Made by a program: the position numbers and the translations under genes. Source: DATCJA01 sp963734635 (GTDB taxonomy: Bacteria > Acidobacteriota > Vicinamibacteria > Vicinamibacterales > UBA2999). From it: DNA of 64,000 bases. Below are positions 30,764-39,585 of the stretch, piece by piece. Where the stretch lies: contig CAVTIA010000002.1 in assembly GCA_963734635.1 (NCBI GenBank), positions 62,001 to 126,000 of the forward strand, in the 5' to 3' direction. Each line of letters starts with the position of its first letter. Within the stretch, counting starts at the first letter, position 1. The notes beneath the pieces were generated by a model. The model ran no database searches. It saw only the letters and a list, made by a program, of their open reading frames with translations, and was not told where the DNA came from.

Positions 30764-32202
30764 ATGACTAGACAGAGATTCACTAGCGAAGAGGGCGTCG
30801 CACTCATTTACCTGACGCTCATTCTCAGCCGCCCTCATGCTCATTTCGGGACTCGCGGTCGACGCCGGTCGAGCGTACATCGTCCAAGGCGCAGCTCACG
30901 AAGTCCGTCGACGGAGCGGCGCTGGGCGCAGCGCGAATGCTCAACAGCGGCGACCCCGAGGCCGAAGCAAGCCGGATCTTCGAGGCCAACTTCCCAGACG
31001 GCTACATGGGGACGTCCTCCGTAACCGACCCGGCGAACGACGCGGATTTTTTCACGCTCGAGACGATCGATGAAACCGGCCTCAACGTGATCACCGTCAG
31101 GGCGTCGGCGACGCTGCCGACAACGTTCATGCGGCTGGTCGACTTCGACGAGGTGACGGTCACGAGCTCAGGTGAAGCCACCCGGCGCATGGTCGACCTG
31201 GCACTGGTGCTCGACGTGTCCAGCTCCATCGGCGGCGCCTGGCCCGCTGTCAGAGACGCGGCACGCATGTTCGTCAACGCGTTCGACGAATCGTCAGATC
31301 GTTTCGCATTGATCACCTACGGTAACGGAGCTACGGTGCGCGAACAGATGACCTCAGCGCGCGGGTTCGACAAGAACCAGGTCATCAACGACATCCCGCA
31401 GAATCTCCCGGGTGGCAGCACCGCCATGGTGCAAGGTCTCTATCGAGGGTGGGACGAGCTGCGAACGGTCCCGGCGGGTCAGCAGTCGGGTTTGCGGGCG
31501 ATCGTGCTCTTCACGGACGGCGCCTCGAACAGCGTTCCCGGCATTTACGACGCCTCCGGGACGTCAAAGGGGCTCCGAACATACGACTTTCCGAAGAATC
31601 TTCCGGATCCCGATAATCAGACCTGGGACAACCCCATGATCGTGGGCCTCTTCCACACCCAGTCGGGCAACCAGAGTCCGTCACACAGCCTGACGGTCGC
31701 CAACTGGAACAACACGAACACGATCCCGCAGATTCCTTTCTTGCCAGCGCAGACGTTTCAATCCGAACATCGGAGCAGCGGAATTCCCACGTCGTTTCCG
31801 CTGCAGACAAACAACCTGATGGTGAACGGGCTCTCACAATCCAGCGTGAGGGGGTTGCGGAACTGGAACGCAGCCCAGCAACGTTTCCCGGCCGAGGTGT
31901 TCAACATCAACAACGCCGCCAGAAACGTCCTGGAGATCATCGCTGACGCCGCGCGAAGCGACGACGACGGCACCTATCCCATTCGCATCTACACGATAGG
32001 CATGGGCGCTCTCGTCCGGTACAACCTGGGAACGATGCCCGAGAAGCCCGAAGACATTCTCAAGCGAATCGCCAACGACAAGACATCGCCGGACTTCAAC
32101 AGCGATCAGAGGGAAGGCAAGTACTATTTCGCGGCAACCGAACATGACGTGGCGCCAGCGTTCGAAGCGCTGCAGAACCAGATCATTCGTCTGAGCAAGT
32201 AA
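30764..32202 (+). CDS. tadG: TadG-like protein with a von Willebrand factor A domain (second set), two frameshifts
   Basis: About 475 residues when joined. ATG 30764 gives MTRQRFTSEEGVALIYLTLIL. A shift at about 30826 leads to ALMLISGLAVDAGRAYIV, and another at about 30888 to KAQLTKSVDGAALGAARMLN, the TadG signature. From 30937 the frame is intact to 32202. A vWA domain starts near VDLALVLDVSSSIGG with a MIDAS-like D-x-S-x-S, and AIVLFTDGASN is its later strand. TadG proteins with vWA domains are believed to cap or organise the pilus base. No vWA is seen in the first copy at 21-22 kb. Confidence 0.85.
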
Positions 32203-32205
32203 GCG

Positions 32206-33717
32206 TCAGCGCGAGTATTCGGTAGGTCGCTGGCTGCCGCGAAGATATCTCTCGCGATCGTCGGGCCGGTAGATGCGCACACGTGACGCCACCTCCGCCG
32301 CGGGAGGCCAGTCCAGCGCACCAATCGGGCTCGAAGCAAATCGGCGGCGGAATGTCGGCTCCTCACCAGTCTCGAGCAGCAGGAACGGCTCGAGTCCCCG
32401 CGTCCGTAAGTAGGCGATGGAGGAATCGAGCCATGACGGATCGAGCGTGTCCCAGACGAGCGTGCGTCGACCGGAGTAGAGCCGGACGCTGCCGCTCTCT
32501 GAGCTGGTAACGACAATGGCATTCGGCGGCAATCGCCGGGCGACGAAATCTCCCGCCCGTTCGTAGCGTGCCTCGAGCTGGTGCAGCCGGAACACATTCC
32601 TGATGTCGGCCTTGCCGACATAGGTCACCGCCAGCACAATGGCCAGGGCCGCGACGACTGGACGTGCCGTCCAGGGCGCGATTCGTCGTGCGATCGAATC
32701 GATCGACGCCATCACGAGGATCATCACGAGCGGGAGCGTCGGCAGCAGAAACCGCAAGAATGACCAGTCGTCGAAAACGACGTAAGGCAGATAGCAGGCG
32801 ATGTTCACGAGAAACATCCCAACAAGCAGCGCCGTGACAGCGCCGGGCAGGAGGAACGGCGCCGCGAGAGCCAGCATCCAGATTGCCGTCTGCGTTTCGG
32901 TGAGCCAGGACACGTACCGGGTCGCATTGGCCGCGACGCGATCGAGGTTGAATATGGTGCCCAGCGTCCCGTATCCGGAACTCAGCACCGAGCCATAGAA
33001 CATGTACTGAATAGCCGCGACGGCCGCCGGCCCGGGAGAGGCGCATGCGGCAAACGTTGCAGCCGCTCGGACACGCTCCTGCCGTGTCCGCTCCGGCCTT
33101 AGAAGAAGAAACAACCCGATCGGCACCGCCAGGGGGACCAGGTTCGGTCGTACCACCACCGCGGCCGCGGCTGCGATCCCGGCGAGCGCCGGATCCCGGA
33201 CGCGAGTGCCCGTGACGAACGCGACGGCAAGTGTCCATAGCGCCGCGGCGGGCACGTCGCTCATGGGCTGCACGAGCTGATACAGAAAGACAGGGCTGCA
33301 GGCGACCACCAGCGCCGACGCCAGGCCAATCCTCGGGCTCACACGCGAGGCGATGACGAAGGTTGCAGCCACGAGAAGAACACCGAACAGCGGAACCACC
33401 ACGAAGGCCGCGCGAACGCCGGCAACCGCGACAAGTGGCGCCATTGCGATCGAGAGGCCGGCCGCACAGATGGGAACGATCGCCCCTGGCACCGTGGGCG
33501 ACGGCAGGTGACCAGCCGGCGCGAACGTCAGCGGCGCGTTCGGCCACGGCGCTTCGAGTGCCAGCGGCTCCGGCACCTGCAGCCGTCCCGACGCCCATCG
33601 CTGCGCCTGGTGAACGTAGCAGTAGGAATCGGAGCCGCCTGCGACAAAGGTCCCCCACCGGATACCGACGACGAAAACCGACGCAAGCACGAGCGCGACG
33701 AGAAACGCGCGCATCAC
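32206..33717 (-). CDS. GT-C (GT39/ArnT-like) membrane glycosyltransferase
   Basis: This 503-residue protein has an N-terminal helix, an aromatic loop (YCYVHQAQRWASGRLQVPEP), then about ten membrane helices and a soluble tail (AIVVTSSESGSVRLYSGRRTLVWDTL). The layout is that of dolichyl/polyprenyl-phosphate-sugar transferases (GT39/GT83-like), though the usual Asp pair in the first loop is not clear. It overlaps the adjacent GT2 gene by ATGA; a GT2 synthase making polyprenyl-phosphate sugar and a GT-C enzyme using it is a common pair. Its stop lies three bases from the convergent stop of the second tadG. Confidence 0.78.
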   Translation of the reverse strand: MMRAFLVALVLASVFVVGIRWGTFVAGGSDSYCYVHQAQRWASGRLQVPEPLALEAPWPNAPLTFAPAGHLPSPTVPGAIVPICAAGLSIAMAPLVAVAGVRAAFVVVPLFGVLLVAATFVIASRVSPRIGLASALVVACSPVFLYQLVQPMSDVPAAALWTLAVAFVTGTRVRDPALAGIAAAAAVVVRPNLVPLAVPIGLFLLLRPERTRQERVRAAATFAACASPGPAAVAAIQYMFYGSVLSSGYGTLGTIFNLDRVAANATRYVSWLTETQTAIWMLALAAPFLLPGAVTALLVGMFLVNIACYLPYVVFDDWSFLRFLLPTLPLVMILVMASIDSIARRIAPWTARPVVAALAIVLAVTYVGKADIRNVFRLHQLEARYERAGDFVARRLPPNAIVVTSSESGSVRLYSGRRTLVWDTLDPSWLDSSIAYLRTRGLEPFLLLETGEEPTFRRRFASSPIGALDWPPAAEVASRVRIYRPDDRERYLRGSQRPTEYSR

Positions 33718-34415
33718 CGCAGCCGCTCGCCAACGAGCACGCGAAGCGCGTGTACACCGTCGCGCCAGCCGATCTTCTTTCCCTGCGCGCGCGACCGCGG
33801 CTCGAATCGGATCGGGTGTTCATGGATCCGATGTCCTCGACGTAACAGGCGTGCGGTGATCTGCGGCTCGATGTCAAATCGGTCGGCGTTGAGCTCGAGT
33901 GACCGCGCTACGTCCATCCGCATGACCTTGTAGCAGGTTTCCATGTCGGTGAGCGACGCGCCGAACAACAGGTTCGTTACGCCGGTGAGAATCCGATTCG
34001 CCACGAACGTGACGAGCGGCGCGCCTGCGCGTCCCCTGAGAAACCTGGAGCCGTACACCACGTCGGCAGTCCCGCGCAGAATCGGCTCGACCAGGTCAGC
34101 GAGCTGCTGCGGATCGAGCTCCAGATCGGCGTCCTGGATGGCGATGATGGATCCCCGCGCACGCTGCAATCCGAACCGGATGGCCGTGCCTTTGCCGCCG
34201 TTCCGCTCGGCATGGAACACGACAAGCGGCAGGTCCTCCTCGACTGCCGCATCCAGGACCTGAGCCGTTCCATCCGTTGAGCCGTCGTCAACGACGAGGA
34301 TTTCTCTGGGCAGCGGTAGATGGACCGCGAGGAGCCGATCGAGCACGGCTCGGGAGGTTGCGACCTCGTTGTAGACGGGAACGATGATCGACAGGAGCTC
34401 AGCGCGGCCGCTCAC
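33714..34415 (-). CDS. Family 2 glycosyltransferase (polyprenyl-phosphate sugar synthase-like)
   Basis: This 233-residue GT2 enzyme has LLSIIVPVYNEVATSRAVLDR at the N-terminus, the nucleotide-binding VDDGSTDGTAQVLD, the metal motif QDADLELDPQQLADL and GSRFLRG, then DMETCYKVMR. Length and the absence of C-terminal membrane helices match dolichol-phosphate-mannose-synthase-like enzymes. It overlaps its neighbours on both sides by four bases, making a three-gene unit with the hypothetical 34412-35092 and the GT-C gene 32206-33717. Confidence 0.9.
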   Translation of the reverse strand: MSGRAELLSIIVPVYNEVATSRAVLDRLLAVHLPLPREILVVDDGSTDGTAQVLDAAVEEDLPLVVFHAERNGGKGTAIRFGLQRARGSIIAIQDADLELDPQQLADLVEPILRGTADVVYGSRFLRGRAGAPLVTFVANRILTGVTNLLFGASLTDMETCYKVMRMDVARSLELNADRFDIEPQITARLLRRGHRIHEHPIRFEPRSRAQGKKIGWRDGVHALRVLVGERLR

Positions 34416-35092
34416 CGTCGGGCCGGCGTACGACGGACGGGGCCGGGCCGGTATTGCACCTGTACGTTGCTGATGATGGCGATCGGGCGGCCCGGTGCGC
34501 TGAAGTTGTCCGTGCCGTCGGGCCCTACGATCGACAGCTTTTCACCGAGGATGCTGACTGTCTGCTCTTCGGCCGGAATCGTCACGCTGATTGATTCCGA
34601 ACCGGTCGGGGCTACCGCCTTGACGCCGCCGGGACCGGCGCCGCCCGACACGCGATCGACCAAATCGGCGGGGGTGCGGAACTCGTTCTGCACCACGGCC
34701 CGCGTCAGCAGCGTATTGTCCGCCGTCAACACACCGATCGTGGTCGTGTAATGGCGGTAGGCACGGTTCGTCTTGATCAGCTCCTCCGAGTACGTGTGGC
34801 GATTATGGAGATCGAAGGTGAGTGTGACGTCGCCCGTGTGCGGCGGAAGCTTGATGATGATCCCCGCGGCGGGATCGCGGCCGGTCAGGACATCGCAGAA
34901 CAATCGACCGGTCTTGACGCCGTCACCGAGCACCGACGGGCATTCGACGACCGCGGGCTCCGTCTTCGGAGGTGGTTGTGCGGGTGCCCGGCGTCTGGTC
35001 TGAGCGTCGGCATCAGCGAACCAGGCGGCAACCAGCACGAATAGTAAAGCGCGCACCGTCGCACCATCGCACCGTCGCACCGTTGACCGCAT
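34412..35092 (-). CDS. Secreted protein of unknown function
   Basis: This 226-residue protein has a signal peptide (ALLFVLVAAWFADADAQ, about residues 15-31). The mature part is beta-rich: VVECPSVLGDGVKTGRLFCDVLTGRDPAAGIIIKLPPHTGDVTLTF with two cysteines, then SYSEELIKTNRAY-like helical residues and SESISVTIPAEEQTVSILGE. No catalytic motif is seen. It begins three bases after folE and overlaps the GT2 gene, so it is probably cotranscribed with both. Function unknown. Confidence 0.7.
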   Translation of the reverse strand: MRSTVRRCDGATVRALLFVLVAAWFADADAQTRRRAPAQPPPKTEPAVVECPSVLGDGVKTGRLFCDVLTGRDPAAGIIIKLPPHTGDVTLTFDLHNRHTYSEELIKTNRAYRHYTTTIGVLTADNTLLTRAVVQNEFRTPADLVDRVSGGAGPGGVKAVAPTGSESISVTIPAEEQTVSILGEKLSIVGPDGTDNFSAPGRPIAIISNVQVQYRPGPVRRTPARR

Positions 35093-35095
35093 GGT

Positions 35096-35704
35096 TCAGT
35101 CGCTGACGCAGGTGAGTCCTGCGGGTACGGATGGCATCGCGACCGGCGTCTCGCCCTTGTGCTTGATTAGCTCGAGAAACTCCATACGCGTCCTCGAATT
35201 GTCACGAAAGGCGCCAAGCATGGCGCTGGTGACCGCGAACGAGTTCTGTTTCTCCACTCCACGCATCGACATGCACAAATGGGTCCCCTCGCAGACCACC
35301 GCAACACCGAGCGGATTGATCTTCTCGAGGATCGTCTGGGCAATTTGATTGGTCATCCGCTCCTGGATTTGGAGCCGCCGCGAAAACACGTCAACCAGCC
35401 GGGGAATCTTGCTCAGGCCGATCACGTGCCGCCTCGGGATATACGCCACGTGGCACTTGCCGAAAAACGGCAGCATGTGATGCTCGCAGAGGCTGTAGAA
35501 ATCGATGTCCTTCACGATGACCATCTCGTTGTAGTCAACGGTAAACAGCGCACCGTTGAGGATGGCATCGACATTCGCGTTGTATCCGCTGGTCAGAAAC
35601 TTGAGCGCGCGCTCGACGCGCTGCGGCGTGCGTACGAGGCCTTCTCGCGACGGATCTTCGCCCAGCTCGGCCAGCAGGCGTCTGATCAGATCCTCCACGT
35701 TCAA
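35096..35704 (-). CDS. folE: GTP cyclohydrolase I
   Basis: This 202-residue homodecameric enzyme converts GTP to 7,8-dihydroneopterin triphosphate, the first step of tetrahydrofolate synthesis. It has EDPSREGLVRTPQRVERAL, the zinc and active-site segment SLCEHHMLPFFGKCHVAYIP, the HVIGLSKIPRLVDVFSRR block and C-terminal CEGTHLCMSMRGV. All Zn ligands (Cys, His, Cys) are present, so it is a type IA enzyme. The start is TTG 35704 or GTG 35698; both are weak. Other folate genes are not in the window. A pair of REP-like palindromes lies upstream. Confidence 0.96.
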   Translation of the reverse strand: MNVEDLIRRLLAELGEDPSREGLVRTPQRVERALKFLTSGYNANVDAILNGALFTVDYNEMVIVKDIDFYSLCEHHMLPFFGKCHVAYIPRRHVIGLSKIPRLVDVFSRRLQIQERMTNQIAQTILEKINPLGVAVVCEGTHLCMSMRGVEKQNSFAVTSAMLGAFRDNSRTRMEFLELIKHKGETPVAMPSVPAGLTCVSD

Positions 35705-35738
35705 ATTGTAACCGGTAGCGAGGCTTCCCCCTCAGATT

Positions 35739-35764
35739 GTAGCGCGCAGGCTTCAGCCTGCGCG
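35739..35764 (+). repeat. REP-like GTAG palindrome (stem type B)
   Basis: GTAG is followed by the hairpin GCGCGCAGGC-TT-CAGCCTGCGCG. It is the left half of a converging pair with 35788-35813, a BIME-like layout, in the spacer between folE and the secreted protein gene. Confidence 0.85.
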
Positions 35765-35787
35765 GCGAGCGAACCCGACCTCGGCGT

Positions 35788-35813
35788 CGCGCACGCTAAA
35801 GCGTGCGCGCTAC
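35788..35813 (-). repeat. REP-like GTAG palindrome (stem type C) overlapping a stop codon
   Basis: On the minus strand, GTAG followed by the hairpin CGCGCACGCTTTAGCGTGCGCG. The TAG (35812-35810) is the stop codon of the gene at 35810-36556. The element faces 35739-35764 across about 23 bases. Confidence 0.85.
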
Positions 35814-36556
35814 TGCGCGTCACAGGGGGTTGGGTTCCACGTTGTGGCGTCGGTCTTTTTGAAATGCGAGCTCGTCACGTATCGCGGCGCGCTCAAGTAC
35901 TGCGGGTCTTCCACCATGGTCGTCACGAACAGCCATGTGTCGCCGCTCGTCGCGTCGGTGACGACGTTGTAAAACTCGGTGAGCTGGGCGTCGGCACTGT
36001 ACGGAACGCCGTTTTTACGCAGGTATCCGGCGCGCAGGTTCTCTGTTGCCACGCGAAGCGACCCGCCGCCCGACGAACCGCCGCGGCGCCCGCCGGCGAA
36101 CTGCCAGCTCGCGATCGATCTTCCCTGCCAGCTGGGTGCGGCCGGCTGTTGCATCCGGACGAAGTGGAATCGACGCGTTTGCGTGCCCGCTTCGGTGTCG
36201 ACTTTGAGCGTGGCGTCGTTCTCCCACGCAATGCGAACCCGTCCAGGCAGGCGCATGATGGCGGCCGCGCCGTAGCCGCGGCACTGCTCCCCCGCTGCCG
36301 CGTCGCGAGCGGGATCCCATGTATTTGCCAGCTTGACGGCGGCTTCGGTAAGCGGAAGGCTTGCGTAGTCCCCTTTGGGCGGCGTCCGCATCCGCCAACG
36401 CCAGTCTTCGGTGACCACGGCTACCCAGGTGCCGGTGAGATCGATTGGCGCCGCGGCTCTTGGCGATTGAGGACCACCTCCCTGACGGCCCTGCGACTGC
36501 ACCGTAACGACGCCGAGAACCATCGTCACGAGCAGCGCTGTGGCAGCGCGCCTCAA
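35810..36556 (-). CDS. Secreted protein, paralogue of the 37752-38624 product
   Basis: This 248-residue protein has an N-terminal signal peptide (MRRAATALLVTMVLGVVTVQSQG). The mature chain starts with DLTGTWVAVVTEDWRWRM and has GEQCRGYGAAAIMRLPGRVRIAWEND, NLRAGYLRKNGVPYSADAQLTEF, VTTMVEDPQYLSAP, and ends TPCDAQ. The same series (DFSGEW, WQCRPHSADYI, LKEGYLRRNGLPRS, VHDPVYLTEP, YPC) occurs in the product of 37752-38624, so the two are homologous; the two cysteines may pair. It overlaps the MBL gene (ATGA). Function unknown. The stop is provided by a REP-like element. Confidence 0.78.
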   Translation of the reverse strand: MRRAATALLVTMVLGVVTVQSQGRQGGGPQSPRAAAPIDLTGTWVAVVTEDWRWRMRTPPKGDYASLPLTEAAVKLANTWDPARDAAAGEQCRGYGAAAIMRLPGRVRIAWENDATLKVDTEAGTQTRRFHFVRMQQPAAPSWQGRSIASWQFAGGRRGGSSGGGSLRVATENLRAGYLRKNGVPYSADAQLTEFYNVVTDATSGDTWLFVTTMVEDPQYLSAPRYVTSSHFKKTDATTWNPTPCDAQ

Positions 36557-37755
36557 CGACTGCTCCGCACAGGCCCGCCCGCCGGGTCCTGCCTCGGTGC
36601 AAGCGTCGTATAGATCGCCTCGATGAACATCTCCGTCGTCCAGGGTCCGGTCGTCGAGCCATATCGCGGATCGTAGTCGGCGGTCGGCTTCGCGGCCTTC
36701 ATCTGCTGGAGCGTCATGCCCTTCTTCATCATCGACTGGATCCGATCACGGATGATGGTCACCATGTCGCGGTAGTAGGCAACATCCGCAGAGTCGCTGA
36801 TGCGGCCATGTCCCGGAATGACGAGCGTGCCCCCTTCGGTCCGGAACTCCGCGACCGACAAGTCGAGAATCCGGTTCAATCCATCGATGACACCGTTGAT
36901 GGTGCCGCCACGCTGGACGTCGATGATCGGATAGCTCGTCGTGAGGTACACGTCACCTGCCGCAATCACATCGGACCCACGGAAGTGCACCAGCGTATCG
37001 CCGTCGGTGTGCGCAGCAGGCTCGTGCAACAACTGGATCCCCTCGCCGTTGAAGAAATGACTCAGCTTCATACCGTCGCTGAAATACGTATCGGTAGGCA
37101 GCGCATCGAAAGGCGCAGCCTGCTCGCCGGCCGGAGGTTGCGACATCCGCTCGAGCACTTTCTCATGCGCCAGAATCGCGGCACCGCGCTCCGCGTCGCT
37201 GACGGCCTGAGCGACGTTTCCGCCTGCAAACGTCTGCCCGGCGAGTCGAAGTTTCATGTTGCCGCCGGCGTGATCGGGATGGACGTGCGTATTGATGATG
37301 TAGCGAATCGGCTTGGCAGGCGCCTCGACCTGCCGGTCGGCCACGCTCGATCGTGTTTCCGCGGCAAAGCCCAGGGGCCGTTCGCGGAGATCCAGCTGGC
37401 TCTGCAACTCCGAAATGGCGGCCAGCACTGCATCCGACATCTGCGGCAACCCGGTATCAACCATCAGGACACCGTCTCTGCCGATCGACACGACGATGTT
37501 CGCGCCGGCGCCCTGCAGCACGTAGATATTGCCGCGCACGGGCAGCACCTCTACGCCCTGGACCGCTGTGCGGCTCGTTGCGCGGATTTGGTACTCGTTG
37601 TGACCCGCATAGCGGTCCCCGGCGCGCGGAGCGCGCCCAGAGATGCTGGCGAGGACACTGGACGCGGTGGCAACAGCCACCACGACGCCAAGCATGGCGA
37701 CTGTCGTGGGTCGTACGGTCCGGCTAAAGCCGGACACTACGTTGCGGACGGTCAT
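36553..37755 (-). CDS. Exported MBL-fold metallohydrolase
   Basis: This 400-residue metallo-beta-lactamase-fold protein starts at ATG 37755, which overlaps the stop of the upstream gene by four bases. A hydrophobic signal (TTVAMLGVVVAVATASSVLAS) ends near residue 37. The zinc motif HVHPDHAGG is near residue 150, with later ligands HTDGDT and IPGHGRIS. An N-terminal stretch VVSGFSRT is encoded by a REP-like element at 37718-37740; translation from the ATG at 37695 would skip it. The substrate is unknown. It is flanked on both sides by paralogous secreted proteins, which suggests a periplasmic three-gene module. Confidence 0.85.
   Translation of the reverse strand: MTVRNVVSGFSRTVRPTTVAMLGVVVAVATASSVLASISGRAPRAGDRYAGHNEYQIRATSRTAVQGVEVLPVRGNIYVLQGAGANIVVSIGRDGVLMVDTGLPQMSDAVLAAISELQSQLDLRERPLGFAAETRSSVADRQVEAPAKPIRYIINTHVHPDHAGGNMKLRLAGQTFAGGNVAQAVSDAERGAAILAHEKVLERMSQPPAGEQAAPFDALPTDTYFSDGMKLSHFFNGEGIQLLHEPAAHTDGDTLVHFRGSDVIAAGDVYLTTSYPIIDVQRGGTINGVIDGLNRILDLSVAEFRTEGGTLVIPGHGRISDSADVAYYRDMVTIIRDRIQSMMKKGMTLQQMKAAKPTADYDPRYGSTTGPWTTEMFIEAIYTTLAPRQDPAGGPVRSSR
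37718..37740 (-). repeat. REP-like GTAG palindrome (stem type A) inside a coding region
   Basis: Same sequence as the element at 2647-2669. It forms codons 6-13 of the MBL-fold gene, giving VVSGFSRT, upstream of the signal peptide core. Confidence 0.85.
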
Positions 37756-38624
37756 CGCCCCTCCGCACGCTGCTGCTGCGCCGGCGGGGGCGGCGCCGGC
37801 ATGTTCTTCAGCTTCAGCCTGAAATCCGGATACATCGTCGCGGCACCGCCGCGCGTCGCTTCCAGCGGGATCCCATGCCGCGTCGCAAATTCGGTCGTGA
37901 ATGGATTGGCCCCTGGCAGCAGGTGCGGTACGGCACCCTTCTCCCGATCGACTTCCTGGACGACGTTGCACGGGTACGGGGGGACCTGCTGGTGGACGTT
38001 CAGCTCGTAGTCCGTCGTGCGAATGAACGGCTCCGTCAAGTAGACGGGATCGTGGACGATGGCTGCCACGGTCAGGTAATCGCCGTTACGCATCCAGTAT
38101 TCCTTCACCGTAGCCCTGTCGCTTCGCGGGAGACCGTTGCGCCGCAGGTAGCCTTCCTTCAGGTGCGTCACAGTGACTTCGAGGATGTCGCCGACCCAGC
38201 GTGCGGTCGAGAATCCGGCCCAGGTATGAAGCGCATCGGCCGGCGGGTGCGGACGCCCATCCAGGTACACGGTACGGTCGACCGAACGAAGCCACTCGGC
38301 ATGAAACGCCGTCACCTCGCGTGAGACCGGATCCACTTCTTTCGAGATGCGCAGGTTGGAGGGGCCGCGCCAGATGTAGTCAGCCGAGTGCGGCCGGCAC
38401 TGCCATTCGGGCAATGTCTGAATCGAGGCGTCCCATGTGTCCGCTCGCATGCGGGCGGCGTCGCTGATGGGAATGCCGAGATAGTCACCCAGTTCCGGGC
38501 CAGGTACACGCTCCGGCTGGTCCTCCCAGAACCGCGGCGCCCATTCGCCCGAGAAATCCACCTGCGCCGATGCAGGCGCACCTGCGAGCAAGATCACCGC
38601 AAACAGCGCCATTCGCAATTTCAT
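37752..38624 (-). CDS. Secreted protein, paralogue of the 35810-36556 product
   Basis: This is a 290-residue protein starting at ATG 38624 (MKLRMALFAVILLAGAPASAQ, a signal peptide) rather than at the longer 38687. The mature part has VDFSGEWAPRFWEDQ, WQCRPHSADYIWRGPSNLRI, EVTVTHLKEGYLRRNGLPRSDR and VHDPVYLTEPFIRTTDYEL, in the same order as in its paralogue, followed by a Pro-rich tail (NMPAPPPPAQQQ). No catalytic residues are evident. It lies 19 bases after the maleate isomerase-like gene and overlaps the MBL gene, so it is part of the catabolic operon. Confidence 0.78.
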   Translation of the reverse strand: MKLRMALFAVILLAGAPASAQVDFSGEWAPRFWEDQPERVPGPELGDYLGIPISDAARMRADTWDASIQTLPEWQCRPHSADYIWRGPSNLRISKEVDPVSREVTAFHAEWLRSVDRTVYLDGRPHPPADALHTWAGFSTARWVGDILEVTVTHLKEGYLRRNGLPRSDRATVKEYWMRNGDYLTVAAIVHDPVYLTEPFIRTTDYELNVHQQVPPYPCNVVQEVDREKGAVPHLLPGANPFTTEFATRHGIPLEATRGGAATMYPDFRLKLKNMPAPPPPAQQQRAEGR

Positions 38625-38643
38625 CGGTGGCTCACCTCTTCTC

Positions 38644-39399
38644 CTACCGATACTTGCCAGAAAGCAGAATACCCGCATTCGGCACATACGTATCGAGACC
38701 TAGCTTCTGGAGCATTTGATACGTGGTGCAAACGGCGGCCGATACGACTGGGAGGCCGCTCTCCTTCTCAACGGCAGGAATGGCCGCCAGCGACGGCATC
38801 TGGACGCACGAGGAGAGAACGAGCGCATCCACGCCGTCCAGGTGGAGCTGCTTATAGATATCAACCAGCGCCATCGGATCGCGGCGGCCGACTTCGACGT
38901 TATCGGGAATCTCGAGCGAGACGGTATCGACGACCTCGATTCCTTCGTCCCGAATGTAATCCGCAACGAGGCAGGTGAGAGGTTTGAGGTACGGGGCCAC
39001 CAGCGCGATCTTCGCCGCGCCAAGCGTCTTCAACCCGTGCACCAGCGCGCCGGCGCTCGTGACGACAGGCGTAGGGGCACCTTCGCGCCTGGTCACTTCG
39101 TGCAGGCGCCGCTCCGACTGGCAGTGGTACCCGCGTCCCATGCTCATGATTGCGACCAGGCACGCATATCCGATGACGTCGACGCGCGCATCGGTGAGCT
39201 CCGCCGCGCACCGCTCGGAATCGCCGTCCATCGCGGCGAGCTCCTCCTTGGTGACGCGCCGCATCCGCATCCGGCTCGAGTGAAACGTGAAACGCTCAGG
39301 CGCGACGGCCTCGCGCGCGCGCAGCATCGCTGGAATCTCCGTCTCCATCGTCGTGTTGGAGCTCGGAACAATCTGGCCAATTCGATAGGTGCGCTCCAT
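38644..39399 (-). CDS. Maleate isomerase-like Asp/Glu racemase superfamily enzyme
   Basis: This is a 251-residue protein starting at ATG 39399 (MERTYRIGQIVPSSNTTME). Maleate cis-trans isomerases use two cysteines. Here they would be in IGYACLVAIMSMG (about Cys80) and ALVLSSCVQMPS (about Cys198), and the PSSN motif near residue 12 binds the carboxylate. Family members convert maleate to fumarate (NicE, MaiA); arylmalonate decarboxylase and hydantoin racemase are relatives, but GQIVPSSNTTMETEIP is typical of maleate isomerases. It follows the gentisate dioxygenase gene, which suggests maleate or maleylpyruvate isomerisation in ring-cleavage catabolism. Confidence 0.85.
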   Translation of the reverse strand: MERTYRIGQIVPSSNTTMETEIPAMLRAREAVAPERFTFHSSRMRMRRVTKEELAAMDGDSERCAAELTDARVDVIGYACLVAIMSMGRGYHCQSERRLHEVTRREGAPTPVVTSAGALVHGLKTLGAAKIALVAPYLKPLTCLVADYIRDEGIEVVDTVSLEIPDNVEVGRRDPMALVDIYKQLHLDGVDALVLSSCVQMPSLAAIPAVEKESGLPVVSAAVCTTYQMLQKLGLDTYVPNAGILLSGKYR

Positions 39400-39408
39400 G
39401 GCAATCTC

Positions 39409-39449
39409 GTTCACGCTTCTGAGTTCTCACTTCTCAGTTCGTGTTCAGG
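39409..39449 (-). repeat. 41-nt intergenic repeat, inverted copy
   Basis: The reverse complement begins CCTGAACACGAACTGAGAAG and matches the copies at 1131-1171 and 39542-39582 at about 37 of 41 positions. With the copy at 39542 it forms an inverted pair around about 90 bases of related degenerate sequence (GTTCGGGTTCG, GAACCCAGAACCG). Confidence 0.7.
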
Positions 39450-39541
39450 TTCGGTTCAAAGTTCCATGAGGTTCGATGTTCGGGTTCGACCGTGACCGGA
39501 TCACGAACAATGAACTAGGCACTCGGAACCCAGAACCGAAC

Positions 39542-39582
39542 CCTGAACACGAACCGAGAAGCGAGAACCGAGAAGTGTGAAC
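39542..39582 (+). repeat. 41-nt intergenic repeat, copy 2
   Basis: It differs from the copy at 1131-1171 at only three positions. It ends three bases before the stop codon of the gentisate dioxygenase gene, just as the other copy ends seven bases before the gltD stop. Confidence 0.75.
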
Positions 39583-39585
39583 CAT

